Source: Lingula anatina
Lineage: Eukaryota > Brachiopoda > Lingulata > Lingulida > Lingulidae
Direction of reading: 5' to 3'
Length of the DNA: 64,000 bases
Assembly (NCBI RefSeq): GCF_001039355.2
Contig: NW_019774058.1
Location: 539,817-603,816, forward strand
A model generated the notes under the pieces. It searched no databases. It saw nothing but the letters and a program-made list of their open reading frames with translations, and had not been told where the DNA came from. Positions 37,396-48,573 of the stretch are shown one piece after another. Made by a program: the position numbers and the translations under genes. Position 1 is the stretch's first letter. Each line of letters opens with the position of its first letter.

Positions 37396-40300
37396 AACTT
37401 GGTAAAAAAGGCTGCCCCCCCATTTATTCCAAGTTATTTTGTTAGCAAATGATAACCTCCTACCTGTAAACTATTTCAAACGATTAATGCCCCTGATACC
37501 ATATCTAGACACCTTACTCAATGGGGTCTTTTTAATGTTATGTACTTTTTTATTTTATCTTTGTGGAACATCAGATTCCGGCGATTTGAAGGGGTGCATG
37601 CTCTAAGTTTGAATAAATGTTTTATAAAACATAGATATCTTCACCAATATTTTGCATTTTGTGTACCCTGAGTCATGTTAGATATGATAACTGTAATAAA
37701 AAATCACAGTTCAAAATGGTTTACTGATAATAAGGAATACAGAGAAATGAATACAGAATTTACCGGAATTTTCAACTGCTAGCAAATTACACCAATTTAC
37801 AAGTAAAAATCAACACTTTTGATGGTGAGGAATTTACTTTTGCATTCTTTGGGTCTTCTCTCAGCAGATATTCCACGATGTTATTTCTGTCTCCTGGTAG
37901 TGTTGCCGCCAATTCTAGAAGGCCCATCTTCAAACCACTTACTGTTGGTTTACTAACTTGGTATATGTCGCCTCCTGAAATATTTATGTCTAAGTGTGAT
38001 AGATGCTGCCACTTGGCTACAAGGTTTTGCCATGGTTTCCACACTCTGACAAGTCGGGGTTAGCAATATGTTGGGAAAAATACAGTGGAACCGTTGACAA
38101 TCCCAAAGCACACTAAAACCCAGCTAGCTTTGCAACTGGGCATACACAGAGACAGCCAGAGCTTCAAAATCACGAGTTGTGCTAGTGGGTTATGAAAAAG
38201 TTCTGGTATTTTGTCAGACCGGGCGGGAGAGCAATGGGGGAGACATGTTCTGTACAGAAATTGTCCTCAAAATAAAACACAAACAGTCTTTTCATTATTA
38301 TGTTTTTGTTTTAGATCACATTTTTGGCGCTTACTTGAGGGTCAATCACGTGCGGTCAATTATTTTAGAAGTTGGCCTTCTAGTCGACTCACTCCGCCAT
38401 TTTGGTTCTCCATGTACACCGCATGAGCCAGATCTCTCAGCAATAAATTCTCGATGCATTTAAACTATTGGCAATGTAATTTTAAAATGCTCGACGGGGA
38501 ATAATATTGTTCAATTATCCCAACTTCTGGTTGAAGCTAACCAAGGGGATGGCTTCAGCCAAAGTCAATAAATGTTTATTTCTATTGCTAATTCCCATCC
38601 ATCCCGGATTGACTTACCTGCTCGGTGTAACTTGACTAATTGCTCTTTGTTTCCGTTTTTAACAGCCTCGACGATCTGCTCATCCATCGCTCCTTCCAGG
38701 AGGTGTATAATCTGGTCGTACACATGAACCAAGTTGGTCATGGATGTACTCATATACTTTTCTTTCATTTTTTGAGCAGCCTGGAGAGGACTGCCTTGCA
38801 GGTTATACTTCGGTGGTGGTGACATATCGGTCAGGTCTGCTCTACCTTGGTTCAGCACCTGTTGAACCCTGGACGGTTGTCGGGCTATTGCTGCCCATAG
38901 TGCTGAAACATTTGATATGGCAATTAACAGCATTAAATGCATGCGATTTAATTATTATTGTTATAAGACTACAGAAATTAATAATAATAATATTTAACGA
39001 TAAACTTTTAACTTTGATTGATGGTTGTAAAATATTTTATAAAATTTGTAAATTGTAAAGTGTTTTGTAAAATGTAAAATGTTTTGTGAAATGTGTGAAG
39101 GCAATATTCATTCCCATCCAAAAATGATAAAAACACCTCCACTATATCCGCTATCTCAGGAGCTGGTATTCAACACTTAAGTGCCAGCAATAATGTGCAG
39201 CTAGTACCTCTTACCTCGCACTATCTTTATGGCCTTATAAGCAAAGTTGATAACCTTGTTATTGCATACGATACTTTTCAGAAGGAAATAACGTCTGACA
39301 GGTTTGAGATACAAGATCCCAAACATATATATGAGCAAACAAATGTTGATAAACCTACGCACAAACATTTTGAGNTTGTGCACTAGTATTCCAATGGCTG
39401 TTTCTATGGCATATGACAGCCATCTTGGATTTTTTCAAAAAGTCCAAGGGAACTTGTTTGCTATCTGACACATATGAATAAAATGGGTAATAAGGGTGTG
39501 GAAAACTGAGTAAATAATTTATTTGATAAAAATCAACATAGATATGTACACATTTCTATAGAATTCCATAAATTGGCGGCCATTTTGGATTTTTTGGCCA
39601 AACGGTAATTTTTTACCGTGGGCTACGGCTCTAATTTGATTAAGTATGTCAAAAGGTACCCACATGCAAAATTTAGTGCTTTTATCCGCCGTGTCACGAT
39701 TTTTTCCTTAAGCCACCGGACTAGTATACAGAGATGTAACGTAAAAATATAAATGCAAGTGTACCTGGTCTCGGAATGTCTGCAGATCCCCATTGCCGTT
39801 TGTCCTCTGTCATTCTGCATTTCTGGATCTGCACCCTAAATTGAAAGGTTTCTTCTGAATATACATGTTTATGAAATATTTAATTTGGAAAGATATTGAT
39901 ATTCAATATCGAATAAAGCCAACAAGAACGAAGAAAAAAGACGTCCGGTGCAAAAACAATACCCGGTACCAAACTTCCCTATCTTACAGCCATTTAAACA
40001 CAGAGTTATAATAAGTTTTAATAAAGGGTAGGAACTTTTCTGCTATTCCACAAAAGTTTTTACCTCATCCACAAGCAATTTTACAAGATCTGTTTTCTTT
40101 CCGAGTACCGCATACATCAGAGGTGTGCTTCTGTCTTGTTCTTCGTCCAGGAAGTCGACGTCGACCCCAAATACTCTAAAATTCAGTTTATAACCTTATG
40201 TTATAAAAGTTTATACATTGGTCGTATTTAAAATGTTTTGAAGGAAATGTGGCTACTTAAAATGTTTAAGTGGGATGGTGTTGAGTTGCACGGGGTCTGC

Positions 40301-40898
40301 GTATAACCTGCCATTTACAACGAAGATTTCCCATCTTTACCAATTCCCATTAAAGATGTCATATTATACCTTCCTCTATACCACTGCACAAGTATATAAC
40401 ACAATTTTCTTATGAGACAATCTAGTCTAGTCATAAGCTTTAGAAAAAAAGTAAAAAAAAAAAAAGAAAAGCAGCGATATAAAAAGGAAGGAGAAAAGCA
40501 AAAAGGAAATAGAAAATGTAGAGTTGAGAATCACGGCGGAGTAAGGTCGATTCACAGAGACCGATGGTGTCTGTGGTAATGGGGCTTTAGGCAAAATAAC
40601 GCCATCACTTACTTTACAAGTCTTGTGACCGCGTCCGAGTCCAATTGTCCGTTCTGAGACGCGTGGATGAGAGCTCGCCCCATGGCATAGTAAATGGCGT
40701 TGGCAACGTTAGGATTTCCAGCGTTTTGAGCAACTGTGTTTAGGCCCACCTGGCCCGTTGCAAAGAAAGTTATGGCCTGTGCAAGAAAAATCATGTTTGT
40801 GTCGTACTTAAAGTGAGTGCTTCCAGTTGGAAGATGGTCGGAGGTCCTTATATAACTGAAAACTCACTAGATCAATCTTGCCATAAAAGTTTTTCACA

Positions 40899-40930
<32 letters not shown>

Positions 40931-43861
40931 TACGGACTTGACATTTAAGATGGAATATTTCAGTTTCGAGGGTATGCCTAGGTAGAAATGCGTTCTTTTT
41001 TCAAAAAAAAAAAAAAAAAAAAAAAACTCCGATCTCATGTAGGATATGTGAATGGAGAAGTGTGTAGTCATGTGTGTAGCTACCAATTAACTGAATACCA
41101 GGTTTGTTGCGCTGCTGCATTATGTAATATGCAGTAATTTAATTTGGTAGTGCTCCTTTGGGCAGGTCAAAGCTTGGCTTTAGCAAAGCATGGTACCGTC
41201 CAAAAAGTATCCATATGTCGGCAACTTCTGCATAGAAGAATTTGAAATTTTGCATGCAAGTGGTCGGTTTTGCAGTGTGTAATATGAGCTATGCATTGCT
41301 TTACAAATTTGTTAATCTGTGGCAAAATGGCGCGAAAAAGACAGACATTGGCAGACAAATAATTGCGCCAATCGAAACGGTCTGACAGTTTTATAGAGTA
41401 ATGCCCGGACTGATGTACCTACATAGAGGTACACACCCAATGTATTGAAATCTTACCACCAGGGCACAGGACCCACTGTCTTTCAGGATATGCTTTTGCG
41501 ACTAAACAAAAAAACACCCAGTCCGTTCAGAATGAGGGGTAAATTGCCACCAAAACGCATATTTCAAGGCCCTGAGCGAACACCAAACTGGTTTTAGCAG
41601 ATTAGAATACCAAACGACCTCCGAGGAACGCACTGTAAACAGCAAAACATCGTTGTATGTTTTTCTAATGAATTGGGGACCATGACCGTTTCTGGGTTGA
41701 CCACTGAAACCTCGTGGCTTTCTTTATTGAGGTCAGATTTCACCTGTACCGCTCAACTAGTCAAAAAAGAGTTTACAGACATCCAGAAGAGGCCAACGAC
41801 GAAGTATGCGCCGCGTCTAAAATGACTTTGGTCATTAACAGCGTCAGTATTTGGTGTGGACACCGCATTGGTGCCAAAACACTAATGGCAGTCATCGACG
41901 AAAACCTGAACCAGATCAAATAAAGGAATAATCTGGGAACCACTTGACTATCATTTGATAGGGGCCACCTAAGGAACAATTTTAGGTTGCACAGTCAGAT
42001 TGCCGGTTCACACAGAGCACTTTTAATAGCAGATTACTCACAGAAACAAGGGCATGCAGCAGCTACCTTGGTCATCAAAACCGCCATATTTGAACCACAT
42101 GGACAATATGTGGGTAGGCCATTACTCACCGAATCAATTCCCTTCATGTCCTACAACAAAACTGGACCAAATTGGACAGATATTGACCGATGCCTGGAAT
42201 GTTATTCCAGATTGAGCTCTAAAAACGTATCCCAAGGAATGCCTTGCTACTTGAGAGCGCTGCTAGCAACCAAAAGAAGTCAGGCGAAACAGCGACCGTT
42301 ACTGTGACTAGACACTGACATGATGGTCCTTTGTGGAGCGTGTAACTCTTTTACAGACAATAATTTGGAAAATATGGAGATCCAAAATATCTCTTTTAAT
42401 TTTCCATATTAAATGTCAAGTCTGTATATGGACTTGGTCAAAAAGGCTGTCCCCCACTAATTCCATGTGTTTTTGTTAGCAAATGATAACCTCCTTCCTG
42501 TAAACGATTTCAAACGATTAATGCTCCAGATACCATATCTAGATACCTTACTCAATGGTGTCTTTTTAATGTTATGTGCTTTTTATTTTATCTATGTGGA
42601 AGATCAGATTCCCGCGATTTGAAGGGGTGCATGCTCTAAGTTTGAATAAATGTTTCAACTGCTAGCCAATTACACCAATTTACAAGTAAAAATCAAAACT
42701 TTTGATGGTGAGGAATTTACTTTTGCATTCTGTGGGTCTTCTCTCAGCAGATATTCCACGATGTTATTTCTGTCTCCTGGTAGTGTTGCCGCCAATTCAA
42801 GAAGGCCCATCTTCAAACCACTTACTGTTGGTTTACTAACTTGGTATATGTCGCCTCCTGAAATATTTATGTCAAAGTGTGATAGATGCTGCCACTTGGG
42901 TACAAGGTTTTGCCATGGTTTTCACACTCTGACAAGTCGGGGTTAGCAATATGCTGCAAAAATACAGTGGAACCGTTGACAATCCCAAGCCTACTAAAAC
43001 CCAGCTAGCTTTGCAACTGGGCATACACAGAGACAGCTTGAGCTTCAAAATCACGAGTTGTGCTAGTGGGTTATGAAAAAGTTCTGGTATTTTGTCAGAC
43101 CGGGCGGGAGAGCAATGGGGGAGACATGTTCTGTACAGAAATTGTCCTCAAAATAAAACACAAACAGTCTTTTCATTATTATGTTTTTGTTTTAGATCAC
43201 ATTTTTGGCGCTTACTGGTTGAGGGTCAATCACGTGCGGTCAATTATTTTAGAAGTTGGCCTTCTAGTCGACTCACTCCGCCATTTTGGTTCTCCATGTA
43301 CACCGCATGAGCCAGATCTCTCAGCAATAAATTCTCGATGCATTTCAACTATTGGCAATGTAATTTTAAAATGCTCGACGGGGAATAATATTGTTCAATT
43401 ATCCCAACTTCTGGTTGAAGCTAACCAAGGGGATGGCTTCAGCCAAAGTCAATAAATGTTTATTTCTATTGCTAATTCCCATCCATCCCGGATTGACTTA
43501 CCTGCTCGGTGTAACTTGACTAATTGCTCTTTGTTTCCGTTTTTAACTGCCTCGACGATCTGCTCATCCATCGCTCCTTCCAGGAGGTGTATAATCTGGT
43601 CGTACACATGAACCAAGTTGGTCATGGATGTACTCATATACTTTTCTTTCATTTTTTGAGCAGCCTGGAGAGGACTGCCTTGCAGGTTATACTTCGGTGG
43701 TGGTGACATATCGGTCAGGTCTGCTCTACCTTGGTTCAGCACCTGTTGAACCCTGGACGGTTGTCGGGCTATTGCTGCCCATAGTGCTGAAACATTTGAT
43801 ATGGCAATTAACAGCATTAAATGCATGCGATTTAATTATTATTGTTATAAGACTACGGAAA

Positions 43862-43895
<34 letters not shown>

Positions 43896-44359
43896 TAATA
43901 ATAATAATAATAATATTTAACGATAAACTTTTAACTTTGATTGATGGTTGTAAAATATTTTATAAAATTTGTAAATTGTAAAGTGTTTTGTAAAATGTTT
44001 TGTGAAATGTGTGAAGGCAATATTCATTCCCATCCAAAAATGATAAAAACACCTCCACTATATCCGCTTTCACAGGAGCTGGTATTCAACACTTAAGTGC
44101 CAGCAATAATGTGCAGCTAGTACCTCTTACCTCGCACTATCTTTATGGCCTTATAAGCAAAGTTGATAACCTTGTTATTGCATACGATACTTTTCAGAAG
44201 GAAATAACGTCTGACAGGTTTGAGATACAAGATCCCAAACATATATATGAGCAAACAAATGTTGATAAACCTACGCACAATCATTTTGAGAGAGAGAGAG
44301 AGAGAGAGAGGAATATGTCGTATATAAGTACCTTCATTTTGAGACGGACTATTTCCCAT
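25677..44359 (-). CDS. Ankyrin-repeat / coiled-coil protein, copy 2 (22 exons, 1928 aa after removing redundant exons)
   Basis: Exons in order, using the right-hand contig for exons 1-6: 44359-44332, 43786-43502, 42857-42721, 40776-40613, 40175-40064, 39835-39765, then 36033-35885, 35324-35103, 34522-34322, 34063-32090, 31758-31546, 31256-31120, 30719-30489, 30119-29958, 29673-29572, 29334-29148, 28545-28313, 28084-27844, 27695-27511, 27206-27018, 26704-26489, 26024-25677. The total is 5787 nt including TGA. All exon lengths equal copy 1 except exon 8 (+6), exon 17 (-6) and exon 22 (+225). The architecture is the same: MGNSPS start, ankyrin block, unrecognised helical block, coiled-coil tail ending ALKNAGNNFNG. 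The tail is full length here, so this copy is the better guide to the ancestral protein. The order across the n at 39375 is inferred from homology. Molecular function is unknown. Confidence 0.87.
26310..26484. mobile_element. 175-bp MITE inserted in the exon 21 splice donor of copy 2 (TTA target duplication)
   Basis: TTA flanks both sides (26307-26309 and 26485-26487). Termini are GGCTGCATTCAGAACAGTGG and, in reverse complement, GGCCACATTCACAACAGCGG, with inner inverted GGTCAAATATG / CATATTTGATC. In copy 1 the uninterrupted site reads GAAGACTTACTGTG. A 3-bp TTA/TAA duplication is typical of PIF/Harbinger elements. On the gene strand the donor GTAAGT became GTAAGG, with the last G supplied by the element. 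Confidence 0.88.
26767..26813. repeat. (TA)n microsatellite in intron 20 of copy 2
   Basis: About 23 TA units, preceded by an A run. Absent from copy 1, where only short TATATA runs occur. Confidence 0.95.
28673..28994. repeat. Interspersed CCTCC...CTTGGCGGAG repeat, copy 2 intron 16
   Basis: It starts TTACCTCCACCAAGGAGG with a (GTCT)n run at about 28711-28743 and has one internal unit (GACCGATTTTGATGAAATTT, GGTGGTGATCCGGATCAA). It ends CTTGGCGGAGGTCTGCGCTC then TCGGAGTGCTTTT. The termini are the same as at 14263..14764 but the location is non-orthologous. Confidence 0.75.
29757..29783. repeat. (CT)n microsatellite, intron 14 of copy 2
   Basis: A run of CT dinucleotides after CCCTCC repeats; the copy 1 equivalent (about 9211-9232) is short and interrupted. 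Confidence 0.9.
30186..30236. repeat. (AAT)n then (AAAT)n microsatellite, intron 13 of copy 2
   Basis: ATAATAATAATAATAATA followed by ATAAATAAATAAATAA. Not present at the paralogous position in copy 1. Confidence 0.9.
32090..34063 (-). CDS. Exon 10 of ankyrin gene copy 2 (1974 nt, ankyrin array)
   Basis: Same length and phase as copy 1 exon 10. It starts after TTTTAG with AAAACGTTGAC and ends at donor GTAAGC. Repeats include PPLAFAIERGNFQMVQLLHR, TPLIYSAIGGHVPILHFLLK, EAAQRGDYDNAALAVADGAD, NIAQAVLQGNLEMVKHLVTY, EAARQGDVEAVMRLHREGAD and FPLGLAAQNGDFALVKFLVR. Substitutions cluster in the segment around AVQRETLERV and in the NIAQAV unit. No frameshifts or stops. Confidence 0.9.
36231..38902 (-). 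CDS. Redundant exons 2-6 of ankyrin copy 2 (left-contig haplotype)
   Basis: Exons 38902-38618, 37974-37838, 37237-37074, 36641-36530 and 36301-36231 repeat exons 2-6 found at 43786..39765 almost base for base. Differences by eye are few: exon 4 has CGC/Arg here and CAC/His at the right (ALIRASQ versus ALIHASQ), and exon 2 has a synonymous GCT/GCA in EAVKN. Exon 1 is missing because the contig stops at the GA repeat. Most likely this is the other allele of the same exons and not a third paralogue. The Tc1-like element of the right-hand version is absent here. Confidence 0.85.
37362..37393. repeat. (CA)n microsatellite (empty-site side of the Tc1 polymorphism)
   Basis: A CA run followed by TGAACTTGGTAAAAAAGGCTG. 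The equivalent run at about 40896-40930 is followed by TA and the Tc1-like element. Confidence 0.9.
39375..39375. other. Assembly join (single n) between redundant contigs
   Basis: The left contig ends ...CAAACATTTTGAG at the start of the GA microsatellite that the right contig reads through at 44288. About 36200..39374 recurs at 39725..44287. An n inside continuous homology marks a scaffold join. Confidence 0.9.
39376..39722. other. Unmatched sequence at the start of the right-hand contig
   Basis: 347 bp not found in the left-contig haplotype, which instead reads CAAGTTGAAAAAAGTTGAGT before TATACAGAGATGTAACG. It contains two TGGATTTTTT..CAAA-type stretches, GCGGCCATTTTGGATTTTTT and AGCCATCTTGGATTTTTTC, and ends ...AAGCCACCGGACTA. 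It may be a repeat end or an allele-specific insertion cut by the contig edge. No coding potential is seen. Confidence 0.5.
39765..43786 (-). CDS. Exons 2-6 of ankyrin copy 2, right-contig haplotype, with Tc1 insertion in intron 3
   Basis: Exons 43786-43502, 42857-42721, 40776-40613, 40175-40064 and 39835-39765, all with the lengths of copy 1 (285, 137, 164, 112, 71). They connect upstream to exon 1 at 44359-44332. Intron 3 contains the 1492-bp element at 40933..42424. Exon 6 is followed by unrelated sequence because the contig starts at 39376, so exons 7-22 must be taken from the left contig. Confidence 0.85.
40933..42424 (+). mobile_element. Tc1/mariner-like DNA transposon, defective, in intron 3 of one haplotype
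   Basis: The 23-bp terminal repeats are CGGACTTGACATTTAAGATG.. at the left and, in reverse complement, CAGACTTGACATTTAATATG.. at the right (two mismatches), flanked by TA (40931-40932 and 42425-42426). The length of 1492 bp fits Tc1 elements. It contains a broken transposase and an A run at 41000-41025. The allelic intron at 37394 lacks it. The TIR similarity is good, so it is probably fairly young, but the coding region is decayed; mobilisation in trans is possible. Confidence 0.88.
41327..42307 (+). pseudogene. Tc1-like transposase pseudogene
   Basis: Reading from ATG 41327, MARKRQTLADK is followed at once by a stop. Later, 41714..41923 reads VAFFIEVRFHLYRS, the degraded catalytic VLFSDESRF.LYRS block, then QKRVYRHPEE and an IWCGHRIG..LMAVIDENLN segment matching the Tc1 core. 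41987..42307 in another frame covers the C-terminal part (HAAATLVI..). Expected acidic catalytic residues are lost (SDE is now IEV), and frameshifts and stops interrupt it. It cannot encode an active enzyme. Confidence 0.82.
43862..43917. repeat. (AAT)n microsatellite upstream of exon 2, right haplotype
   Basis: AAT repeats with one TGAT interruption. The left haplotype (about 38980-38992) and copy 1 (about 18585-18610) are much shorter. Confidence 0.9.
44332..44359 (-). CDS. Exon 1 of ankyrin copy 2 (28 nt, MGNSPSQNE)
   Basis: Identical in peptide to copy 1 exon 1. The ATG is 44359-44357 and the donor GTACTT is at 44331-44326. The upstream in-frame TAA and the TTTCAG acceptor (plus-strand CTG 44397-44399) are also conserved. 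The shared Gly2/Ser6 supports membrane anchoring by myristate in both paralogues. Confidence 0.82.
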
Positions 44360-44679
44360 GGCAACTTATCTGAGTTTCCGTCCTAAGTTTGCTTCACTGA
44401 AACGAACAAACGTATATGCAAGTAAGAAAGGCCCGTTTTGCTGTGGTATCTGCAGGGTCCAATGCCAAGTTACACACTTCAATGGCAAATGACATTCATA
44501 GTCCCATTTATTAATTCATTGGGCACTATGCCAAGTTAATAAAAACACATATTGAGTTTTTACTCCTTTAAATTCTTTGTCTCCCCCAACCACAAAGGCA
44601 GACATTTATTGTCGTTGAAGTGTACACAATTGTAACTAAAAACGCATACCTACATAATTTAATCGCACAAACTAAAAAT

Positions 44680-45115
44680 TAATAATTAATAATTAATAAT
44701 ATTAATTAATAATTTATTGAGCACAAATAAATGGTTTACATTTACAGGCTCTCTAACTAATACAAATATTAAAAAGAATAATTTAAGTAATAAACTATGC
44801 TCATCCATGCAGGGATACACGCTTTTTAATTGCACTGTTAACAAATTTACATATGGCAATCACACTCTGCGCAGAGAGTGGATTGAGTAAAATAGATAGT
44901 TTATTGTCTGTTGGACCCTGCAAATTCACCTCTGGTATTGAAGCGAACAGTATTTCCCGTTCGACTCTGTGTTCACTGCATTCTAGAAAAAAGTGTGCTT
45001 CATCTTCTACTGAGTCGCAGTGGGGGCATTTCCTTTTGTCAATTGGCTTCTTTGGTTTTGTATATCGCCCTCTTTCAATTTCTAATTCATGATCACTGAT
45101 AATAAAATAAAAATA
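44680..45115 (-). mobile_element. 5'-truncated non-LTR retrotransposon (3' end of RT ORF plus TTAA-rich tail)
   Basis: On the minus strand an open frame ends at TGA 44803-44801. It carries KRKCPHCDSVEDEAHFFLEC, the Cys/His motif after the reverse-transcriptase domain of many LINEs, followed by INSAIKKR-like residues (VNSAIKKRV). The 3' tail at 44680..44710 is TTAA/AATT repeats, typical of LINEs with microsatellite tails. Unit 1 lacks it at the matching site (19345: ACTAAAAATAATGACCCTG), so it inserted after the duplication. The 5' end is truncated near 45115. Confidence 0.8.
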
Positions 45116-45694
45116 AAAATAACGACCCTGATTTAGGTCTGTGCTGTACGTTAAAAAAAGTCTTAGTTTCGATAGAGCAAATCTTTGGAACTTCGTATAC
45201 TAGCTGCCAGACTGTTGGAGAAAATCAGACGACTTAAGTAACTTTTAAAAAAACATACGACTTATTAAGTGGGCGAAAACTGAAAATGATAAATGTGCAT
45301 ATAACTTGTACATTTTTTTATGTTTTTTAATTGGAAATTAATATTTTGGCTTTCATTTAATTATATGCTCATGATTGATGTCGAGCTGTTTATAACAGCT
45401 GATGTTTGCTGTTTAAACAATTCAAATATTTACAAATACCATAACGATGGAAACAAGCTTACCTTATTAAAATACATTTCGTCCAGCACACAAATTTAAG
45501 TATCTTTAAGCTGAATTAATTAAATGACAAGGGAGATGTTATGGGTTTTACTCCTCGAGGAGACAACGTATAGAATGTAACTGCTTGAATTGGGCTAGCT
45601 ATTTCTAGGCAACGTATATTTTTTTCCATTTAATGCACACGATTCAGAAGGACAAATTGCTTCGTTCTTTGTACTGGGTCCGTTTGAAAACAAA

Positions 45695-45869
45695 GGCCGC
45701 ACTCAGAACAGTTAACTAACTACTCCGAGGGTCAAATATGGCGACCCACTAAAAAGCTTGCCGTCTAATCCGCTAATAGACCCTGAATAGATTCTCCCTC
45801 GGGAAGTATTTAAATGGGTCGTCCATATTTGACCCTCAGATTAATGTGTCCACTGTTCCGAATACGGCC
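45695..45869. mobile_element. 175-bp MITE, unit 2 left contig
   Basis: Termini are GGCCGCACTCAGAACAG and, reverse complement, GGCCGTATTCGGAACAG. The core is GGGTCAAATATGGCGACCCA and GGGTCGTCCATATTTGACCC. AAA flanks both ends. It is orthologous to the truncated copy at 21208 and the version at 49124. Confidence 0.78.
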
Positions 45870-45879
45870 AAAGACTACT

Positions 45880-45918
<39 letters not shown>

Positions 45919-48472
45919 TAGCCTGACGAATCCACCATGTTCCAAAACATGCCCCTATCTGCAGCCCTTTTAAGTCGATATCATGACACATTTGGGACTT
46001 ATCGACGACCCACACACGCCCCTCCTTGCGCACGCATTTTTTGTTTGCGAACTCACATTTATTAAACTTGCATCTACGCAAGCAATTAGAACATACAAGC
46101 AAACTGGCAAATCGATATGCACGTATGTAAACTTCCTTGCGCGCCGCTTTGCTTGCCACATCCTTACCTGAAGTCACATCTATAAAAAAAGAAATAATGC
46201 CCGCAAGCTCGATGTATTTATACGTATTATTTGTATGTGCTTTTTGTTTGGACAATTGATCCCTTTTGTACACATACGGCCATTTTGATTAATATAACTT
46301 CGCAGTTTTGAAAATGAAAAAAACAGTTTATAGGGCGGCCGCACCTTAAACGTTCATTTTTAAATCCCTTGTGTCAATGTTCACTATACACTGCCTATTA
46401 AAGAAGGGCATCTACTTACCTGTCCAAATTTACATTTGAATGAGAAGATGATATCCAGGAATACATGTATAAATGGCGTTTCACAGCACTTAATCCTCAT
46501 TTGCGACACCTTCTAATGTGGAAGGTGTCGCTCTATAAATGGGAGGAACCCATTGCCAGAGAAGGGAAATGTAGAATAACATGTGACGTTTGTCAATATA
46601 ATTGGGAAACATTAAAGAATGTCATGAATATTAACGGTAAACAAATGCTAGGGAACAGAAAAACGAAAAATCCGAGGACTATAATCAATGGAACGTGCAT
46701 ATTTAAAGCGACCGGTCAATAATCCTGGTCTTACCAGCGCGTTGTCATTAAGTAACTACTTGTTAAGTTAAGAATTGAATACACCATTCATTAAACTATT
46801 GTCGTATACTAATCCAATCAAGCATTTTACAGACAGTACAACAGATGTCAGTTAAGAGCTAGAAAATAATGCCTATCGGGTAAGGTAAGCCGTATACTTA
46901 CTGAAAGGAGCACTAGCTGCGTCTCATACACAGCGTCTCTCTGGCCCAAAATGACCTCGAAATATTGATTTAAGCTTAGGTGAGTCCATATCATATCGAT
47001 GAAGTCGGCTTTCGGTATTAACCCCCAGTTTCACATCACGGGACAAATTACTGATAACTACCAGGGCAGATGACATGGAGGTGATTGAAGGGGACCCCTG
47101 GATCTAATGGTATGTCTGTAGGAGTACATGTTAGCATTTGCTTTGCCAGCAGGCAAGCACTTCTTTCAAATAAAAAAAAACAATTTTCAGCCTAGCGTTC
47201 GATCTTTAAGTGATTTGGGGATGAAATGTAATGAAAACGTGTATGTATAGTTTACTAGTTGGATAACAGTTGGATAACAGTTTACTAGTTGGATAACAAT
47301 GTTAATATATACAAATTTTGCTGTCACTTACAGCCCGTAGGCCTAACACATTAGCTTTCTTAAGATCAGAGATGGTGCGACCGCAGGGCTTATACAAATA
47401 TTTGACTTCACTTCGTCCGTCGCTATTATACGAAAAAAGTCAGGGGAACCGGAACACAGGTCCTACTGCAATTGTTCATCTCTGTTATTGAATCAAAATA
47501 AGAATTTTGATAATAATTATGCTATTCTTGAAATCGTTTAACTTCTGTGGCATGTATTAAGTTATCAAAATCACCTTCGATGGACACCATGTTGGGTATA
47601 CAGTTACTATATACACTTCAGTTCTTTTATAAAACGGAAAGGTGAAGGGGTTAAGTTGTCTGAATTTGCTGGCCCGTGACAAATCCGCACTCTGTATTGG
47701 GGTAGACTAACAAAAGACGGCTTCTCTTGCTATTATTACACTGTGACACAATAAGGTGTGGAATGTACGCGCGACTTCCCGAGGCTCACCGCGATGGAGG
47801 GCCCTTATGATGGCATTCTCACGCTTAAAACCGGTTTTGCCAGTTGACACTATCTCGGGTCAATAAAGTTATCGTCTATCAATATCAACAGCATTCACAT
47901 CCAAACTTCCACCGGTGAGTGGTTGGCGACACTGGTAGGAAGAGGTAAGGGGAGACCTAGGTCTATCTTATTTACAACACCTAACGATGCAACGAGTTGG
48001 CACATATTGATTCTTGTTCACATACAGGTGTAGTTAAGACCCGACATAGCAACATACTGAGAGACGTACCTTTAAGTTCTCTTCCTCTCTGTAGTTTTGT
48101 CGCCAGGTTGACTTGAGGTGGTCAGCGAAGTGGTCTGGAATGTATGTGGGAACTGATAGTTAAATAGGCGGCACCGCGTGTATGTGAACATGGAATTTTT
48201 GTAGTTCTATTTTTAGCTTTCCAAGAATGACGATCGAAGATGTTGCATAATGAAAATTCTAGTATGAATACAACAAAAGGAGGGTATTATAGCATAGTTT
48301 TAGGTATTTTTCATATTCTGTTGTATTTATAAACGGAAGTTGTCTGTGCACAATAGCGTAGGGAATAAAGCTACAACCTGAATAGCATGCACTTTTGTTC
48401 TGAACTGGTTACTGAACGTGTAAACTGTTTTTATTCACCCAAAATTCAGTTGTAATTATACATGTATAATTC

Positions 48473-48572
48473 CAGACCCGTAGCCAGCAATTTTAAAAGG
48501 GGGGTTCTTTTTCTGAAAAAGTGGACCTTTTTCCATAAAAAATTCATGAACCTAGATCAAATTTTACCCAGA
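48473..48572. mobile_element. Left part of the CAGACCCGTAGCCAG element, cut by the contig end
   Basis: Same sequence as 51882..51977; the contig stops inside the element at the n at 48573. Confidence 0.75.
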
Positions 48573-48573
48573 N
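48573..48573. other. Assembly join (single n), second
   Basis: Sequence after the n (CTGTACGTTAAAAAAGTCTT) restarts at a position equivalent to 45147, giving two successive versions of one ~3.4-kb region. Confidence 0.9.

Noticed and set aside
38179-38463. Open frame with MLVGYEKVLVFCQTGRES, repeated at 43060
   Set aside because: Intronic, and repeated only because of the redundant contigs. A 4-bp length difference (TTGAGG / TGGTTGAGG) shifts its frame in part. No domain.
39376-44290. A third ankyrin paralogue
   Set aside because: Near-identity of exons and introns with 36200..39374 and the n at 39375 fit allelic redundancy better than a third gene.
45875-46273. Minus-strand cysteine-patterned frame (CSNCLRRCKFNKC...) upstream of ankyrin copy 2, also at 49394..49831
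   Set aside because: Between the two haplotype versions several changes are non-synonymous (including loss or gain of Cys), and the unit 1 equivalent (about 21360-21540) is full of stops. It runs through a poly-T tract. No sign of purifying selection.
46465-46722. Plus-strand frame with CRITCDVC, resembling the end of a ShK-type module (also 49888..50154)
   Set aside because: Only three of the six expected cysteines, a stop in the unit 1 copy after CDVCQSYW, and no splice context. Treated as chance.
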